DNA from: Lutraria lutraria
Taxonomy: Eukaryota; Mollusca; Bivalvia; Venerida; Mactridae
NCBI GenBank assembly: GCA_964023205.1
Contig: OZ026834.1
Location: 34,262,756 to 34,326,755 of the forward strand
Length of the DNA: 64,000 nucleotides
Direction: 5' to 3'
Part shown: piece after piece, positions 61,665-64,000 of the stretch
How the letters are laid out: each line of letters starts with the position of its first letter
How positions within the stretch are numbered: the first letter of the stretch is position 1
Program-made: the position numbers and the translations under genes
Notes under the pieces: generated by a model
Seen by the model: only the letters and a program-made list of their open reading frames with translations
Databases searched by the model: none
Told to the model about the DNA's origin: nothing

Positions 61665-63334
61665 AACTAAACTAGCATGGACCTAACATTGCCATACTAT
61701 GTCCATATATTTTCCGGGGCTATATCCTAGAACATAAAACGCCATAATGACTTACAAAATTAAACCTTTTATCATAGAAAGGAAAATAATCGGCTTCATT
61801 CCGACTGAGTGCCAAGAATATTCACCAATTTGAAAGTAAAACGTGGATTCTGAGCATAGTGTTTTTTTTATAGAATTAATACATATTGCCTTCAGCGTAA
61901 ATTTTTTTGTTTATGGTTACATGCCAATTCAAAAATGTATCTAGGTCTGGGCTTTTATTGGCTCTTGAGGGCTTGTGGTAGGGCCAAACAAATGAGACAG
62001 CTTCAGTACTATTTCTCGGGCCAATGAAAAATGTATGGTCACGGGGAATGGTAAGGAAGGTCGGATAACCAGAAACAAGCAATTGTTTGAAATGTGATCA
62101 ACATATTGGTATACATACAGACACGTAATGAATCCTCCAAGCAGGACTTATTCCCCTGACGGACTGCAACGGTTCATCAAAAAGTAGAAATATAGTAATT
62201 TAAGGCACCATTACACCGAACAGACAATAGACCTAAACACAATTTTGGTGTTTCTAAAAATTTGTTGCATATACTTCTTTTATTGTTTGCCACCTTGCGG
62301 TGGTACTTAGTTATCTATGTTAGTGGCTTATTAATTATTTGTGAGGTGTGTTTTGTCACCGTTTCAATTGTCAGAAAGCAAGAATGGTCTCAATGCTACG
62401 GTCACAAGCCAGCAAACGTTCTGGTGCTGCTTTCTATAAATTGCCACATTTTCACGGTAGCAAACTATACTAAAGATACCGGGACATGGGTCTGCAGATA
62501 TTTGTGATAATTCGCTGAGCTGAGACTGCAAGGCATATAAGTAGACGCTGCTTTGTCTGCACATACATTCTTTCATTCACGCGAACTAAATCTTTACATA
62601 TTTTCATGGCCATAATTTCAGCTTAAGGCCCTTAATAATCCTACTCGTGTATGACGAAAAGCCACAGTTTCGCGAGGAAAATACCACTCTGGTAGTTAAT
62701 GAATAACTTGAAGAGATCTGTGATATATCTTAATTAGACAATTATTTTTACATTTATTCACTAACGGTAAAAAATCACACACTGATTATAAAAATACTCT
62801 TACCTAAACTGTTATAAATATTCCACGTGGAGCTTTCCCATGTATTTTATCAAATTCACGTCTTTCTACGAGAAACTTTACACAATTCACTGTTTGCTTT
62901 GCTCCTGCAACAATTAAATTAAACTATAGTCAATGATATTACTTGAAGTTGAATACACATTAAGTTATCATCAATTTCACAAACACTCGGTAAAGTCCGC
63001 CTCTCTCCGTGATCGAACGAATACCCATAAATTTGCAAACGAGATTTTACCGATGACGAATCCCGTAGGAATACGTATATTTACGAATACTGGGTAAGTA
63101 TATAAATATATCTTCAGTGAACGATGGTTTTGATAATTATCAAAGAACTTTTCCTCACGAGAATAGCACAGGCAAAACAATCAATTCTGCATTTCTCAGA
63201 CAGGTATCTAGTAGTTAATAGTCAAAATTATTTCAGAAATCTTTTCTCACACCTTTAATTAAAATACACATAGTTTGAGTCATCATTTCACACACATAAT
63301 GATATAAACATTTTTTACGAACATATACTTCGTA
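61665..63334. other. no gene recognised
   Basis: Non-coding apart from short frames on both strands near 62262-62576. 61912-62085 may be a diverged copy of the repeat at 34640-34795. Confidence 0.4.
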
Positions 63335-63715
63335 AATAAGTGTATTTTTCTAAAGTGTATTTTTGTTTCTAAAGTGTATTTTGTGTGTCTAAAGTGTATC
63401 TTCTAAAGTGTATTTTACTAAAGTGTATTTTACTAAAGTGTATATTTTTCTAAAGAGTATTTTCTAAAGTGTATGTTTCTAAAGTATATTTTTCTAAAGT
63501 GTGTATTTTTCTTAAGTGTCTTTTACAAAAGTGTATTAGTTTTCTAAAGTGTATTTTTCTAGAGTATTTTCTTAAGTGTATTTTTCTAGGGAGCATTTTC
63601 TTAAGTGTATTTTTTTCTAAACAGTATTTTTCTAAAAAGTGTTTTTCTTAAATTTATTTTCATTCTGAAGAGTATTTTTTTCAAGAAGAATTTTTAAGTG
63701 TATTTTCTCCCAAAG
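63335..63715 (+). repeat. irregular minisatellite 'ctaaagtgtatttt'
   Basis: More than twenty imperfect units with variable length (about 11-20 bases), sharing 'taaagtgtat' or 'ttaagtgtat' plus a T-run. The T-runs vary in length, suggesting slippage. The right half is more degenerate ('agagtatttt', 'agtgtttttctt'). Non-coding. Confidence 0.9.
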
Positions 63716-64000
63716 TTTGTCTTTGAAGCATGTTTCATTAGTTATTGACATAATAAACTAGTAACAAATTTCGTTTCAATATTTAGACCATCTCATTTAA
63801 AAAGAACAATTTTCGGACCAATTTTCAATACATAATTATTTCCCTAAAACTCCATAATGGGACCACCTCAATATTACTGACCTCTAAGATGGTCTGACTA
63901 ACTAGGTTTACTGTATTTACATTTGCTTTCCCACACACGATAGTTTCCAGACGTTGTCATTATTTTTTTTCTGAATTTAAATGGTTTCGTAAACCTTCTT
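63716..64000. other. no gene recognised
   Basis: A+T-rich sequence to the window edge; nothing recognisable. Confidence 0.5.

Overview
This window looks like nuclear DNA of an invertebrate animal, most likely a marine mollusc and probably a bivalve. It is A+T-rich and has no bacterial-style gene packing. It is dominated by short non-autonomous repeats: tRNA-derived SINEs with Pol III box A/B, small terminal-inverted-repeat (TIR) elements and minisatellites. One repeat (17526-17752) has the 'caggtgagc...ggccatcatggccctc' signature I associate with molluscan genomes. The taxon call is inference from repeat style and one receptor gene.

Only one protein gene is convincing: an intronless class A (rhodopsin-like) GPCR on the minus strand at 27633-28703, 356 residues, with all seven membrane segments. 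A 152-codon ATG open frame at 54147-54605 is a weak second candidate. The 352-codon frame inside the 63-bp array (6153-7208, minus) is repetitive and has no ATG; it could be a repetitive exon or just a minisatellite. No reverse transcriptase, transposase, rRNA or intact tRNA gene was seen.

Layout. 1-5.2 kb: SINE fragments, a 270-bp TA-flanked MITE and one copy of a dispersed repeat whose inverted partner lies at 25.5 kb. 5.7-7.2 kb: a 63-bp (21-codon) tandem array. 7.2-27.6 kb: gene-poor DNA with SINEs of at least three families, a molluscan-type repeat and a 0.4-kb TIR element. 27.6-28.7 kb: the GPCR gene, with a diverged tandem duplication upstream. 30-32 kb: two SINEs. 32.8-42.3 kb: diverged duplicated blocks plus a near-identical 394-bp direct repeat pair. 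One of the diverged blocks (41.6-42.3 kb) holds a hAT-like MITE with an 8-bp target duplication and a nine-pentamer heat-shock-element-like array. 43.1-43.5 kb: another TIR element. 46.9-47.7 kb: a SINE head and CRE-like octamers.

50.1-52.8 kb is the most striking locus. It is a 2.46-kb foldback element with inverted arms built from nested tandem repeats: 5 x 38 bp at each tip and 185-bp units inside. It is flanked by an 8/9-bp target-site-like direct repeat and sits inside an older TIR element. 53.2-64 kb has a 0.26-kb tandem duplication, dispersed molluscan-type repeats, a SINE and a terminal minisatellite of short 'ctaaagtgtatttt' units.

Apart from the GPCR, nothing suggests genes working together. 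The window reads as an intergenic or intronic repeat landscape around a single-exon receptor gene.
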